This document shows positions 51,570-55,642 of a stretch of DNA of 55,642 bases, one piece after another. A program made the position numbers and the translations under genes. Location of the stretch: contig JAIORS010000134.1 in assembly GCA_021108005.1 (NCBI GenBank), positions 1 through 55,642 of the forward strand. The letters are read 5' to 3'. This DNA comes from Candidatus Aegiribacteria sp. (GTDB taxonomy: Bacteria > Fermentibacterota > Fermentibacteria > Fermentibacterales > JCC-6). The first letter of the stretch is position 1; every line of letters begins with the position of its first letter. The notes beneath the pieces are model-generated. The model ran no database searches. It was not told where the DNA came from and worked only from the letters and a program-made list of their open reading frames with translations.

Positions 51570-51686
51570 CCGGCAGTGTCCTACTCTCCCAGAAGGTGAC
51601 CCAACTAGTACCATCGGCGCTGGAGGGCTTAACTTCCGTGTTCGGAATGGAAACGGGTGTGGCCCCTCCGCTAAGACCACCGGCAT
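51570..51686 (-). rRNA. rrf: 5S ribosomal RNA
   Basis: The minus strand carries a 5S-like sequence of about 117 bases: complementary ends (TGCCGGTGGTCTTAGCGG at the 5' side, GGACACTGCCGGC at the 3' side) and the conserved loop region with GGGTCACCTTCTGGGAGAG. It follows the 23S gene and precedes the operon terminator. Ends are estimated to a few bases. Confidence 0.95.
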
Positions 51687-51751
51687 TTGCCAGTTCTTTC
51701 AAATCTATGCAGGAAATCAAGAAATCCGTTATAACCGTAGTAATATTTAGT

Positions 51752-54757
<3,006 letters not shown>

Positions 54758-54862
54758 AATATTAATACTAAGATTACAGAAACGGATTTTGATCTCGTTT
54801 TCCCTGCATAGATGTCAAAGAACTGTACGATAAACTCGTTGAAATTATTTTATCAGGCTGTC

Positions 54863-54938
54863 TGGTGGAGATGGCCGGGCTCGAACCGGCGACCCCCGGC
54901 TTGCAAAGCCGGTGCTCTCCCAACTGAGCTACACCCCC
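54863..54938 (-). tRNA. tRNA-Ala (anticodon TGC)
   Basis: A 76-base cloverleaf on the minus strand in the 16S-23S spacer. The 5' end reads GGGGGTGTAGCTCAGTTGG, the anticodon loop TTTGCAA, the T arm GGTTCGAGCC, and CCA is encoded at the 3' end. Confidence 0.97.
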
Positions 54939-54964
54939 GAGATAATCATCTGGAGTAACAAGCG

Positions 54965-55041
<77 letters not shown>

Positions 55042-55158
55042 ATGTCAGACGTGCGATCTCTCCAGGTTAACCTGTTAAGGAGAAGACGGAATCGCAGGCC
55101 TGGCCTGCGCTCAACCTGAGTAACATGAATGGATTTAACCATTCATTGTACACCTTAG

Positions 55159-55642
<484 letters not shown>

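Overview
The window looks like a chromosomal segment of an uncultured Gram-negative bacterium of the FCB type (Fibrobacteres-Chlorobi-Bacteroidetes and related candidate phyla such as Fermentibacterota or Eisenbacteria). The phylum call is an inference. It rests on six secreted proteins with type IX-like / FlgD-like C-terminal sorting domains, a TonB-dependent receptor with an outer-membrane C-terminal Phe, a PUR-domain (DUF3276) protein, an exported gingipain-like C25 peptidase, and an anti-Shine-Dalgarno (CCTCCTTT) at the 16S 3' end that matches the many GGAG-type ribosome binding sites. No type IX secretion machinery is encoded here.

Layout. 1-4 kb: a pilin fragment and two secreted repeat proteins. 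4-11 kb: one minus-strand block that I consider the most interesting part: a radical SAM/SPASM protein fused to a FeeM-like N-acyl amino acid synthase domain, a B12-type radical SAM protein (4-nt overlap), then a FIST sensor protein and a hybrid histidine kinase (8-nt overlap). 11-14 kb: a divergent membrane hybrid histidine kinase. 14-24 kb: housekeeping and small genes (YgiQ radical SAM, PUR-domain protein, lipoprotein, TauE-type permease, alkyltransferase-like protein, methyltransferase, a RAYT-type inverted-repeat element, PadR/HAAS pair, glnS, M20 amidohydrolase). 24-29 kb: secreted protein, HtrA protease, exported Ntn-hydrolase, SAP/PD-(D/E)XK nuclease. 29-32 kb: ABC exporter and a permease. 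32-37 kb: S41-like lipoprotein, beta-propeller lipoprotein and TonB receptor. 37-51 kb: secreted proteins and peptidases mixed with signalling genes (tandem cNMP protein, FAD oxidoreductase, Cache fragment, PAS/GAF kinase with a response regulator) and an exported two-cluster ferredoxin carrying a sorting domain. 51-55.6 kb: a minus-strand rRNA operon, 16S (partial) - tRNA-Ile - tRNA-Ala - 23S - 5S - terminator, followed by a fragment of a PstS-like gene.

How the genes may work together. Four genes from 10.9 kb down to 4.05 kb read in one direction with overlaps or a short gap, and could form a unit that makes a modified acyl-amino-acid-like small molecule and senses it through FIST and the kinase. 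This is a hypothesis. The TonB receptor and propeller lipoprotein look like a nutrient-capture pair of the BtuB/BtuG or SusC/D style. The secreted peptidases, repeat proteins and exported ferredoxin appear to be cargo of one surface-export system. Two further secreted proteins instead end in a short W-x-x-[IV]-K-x-[LI]-F tail.
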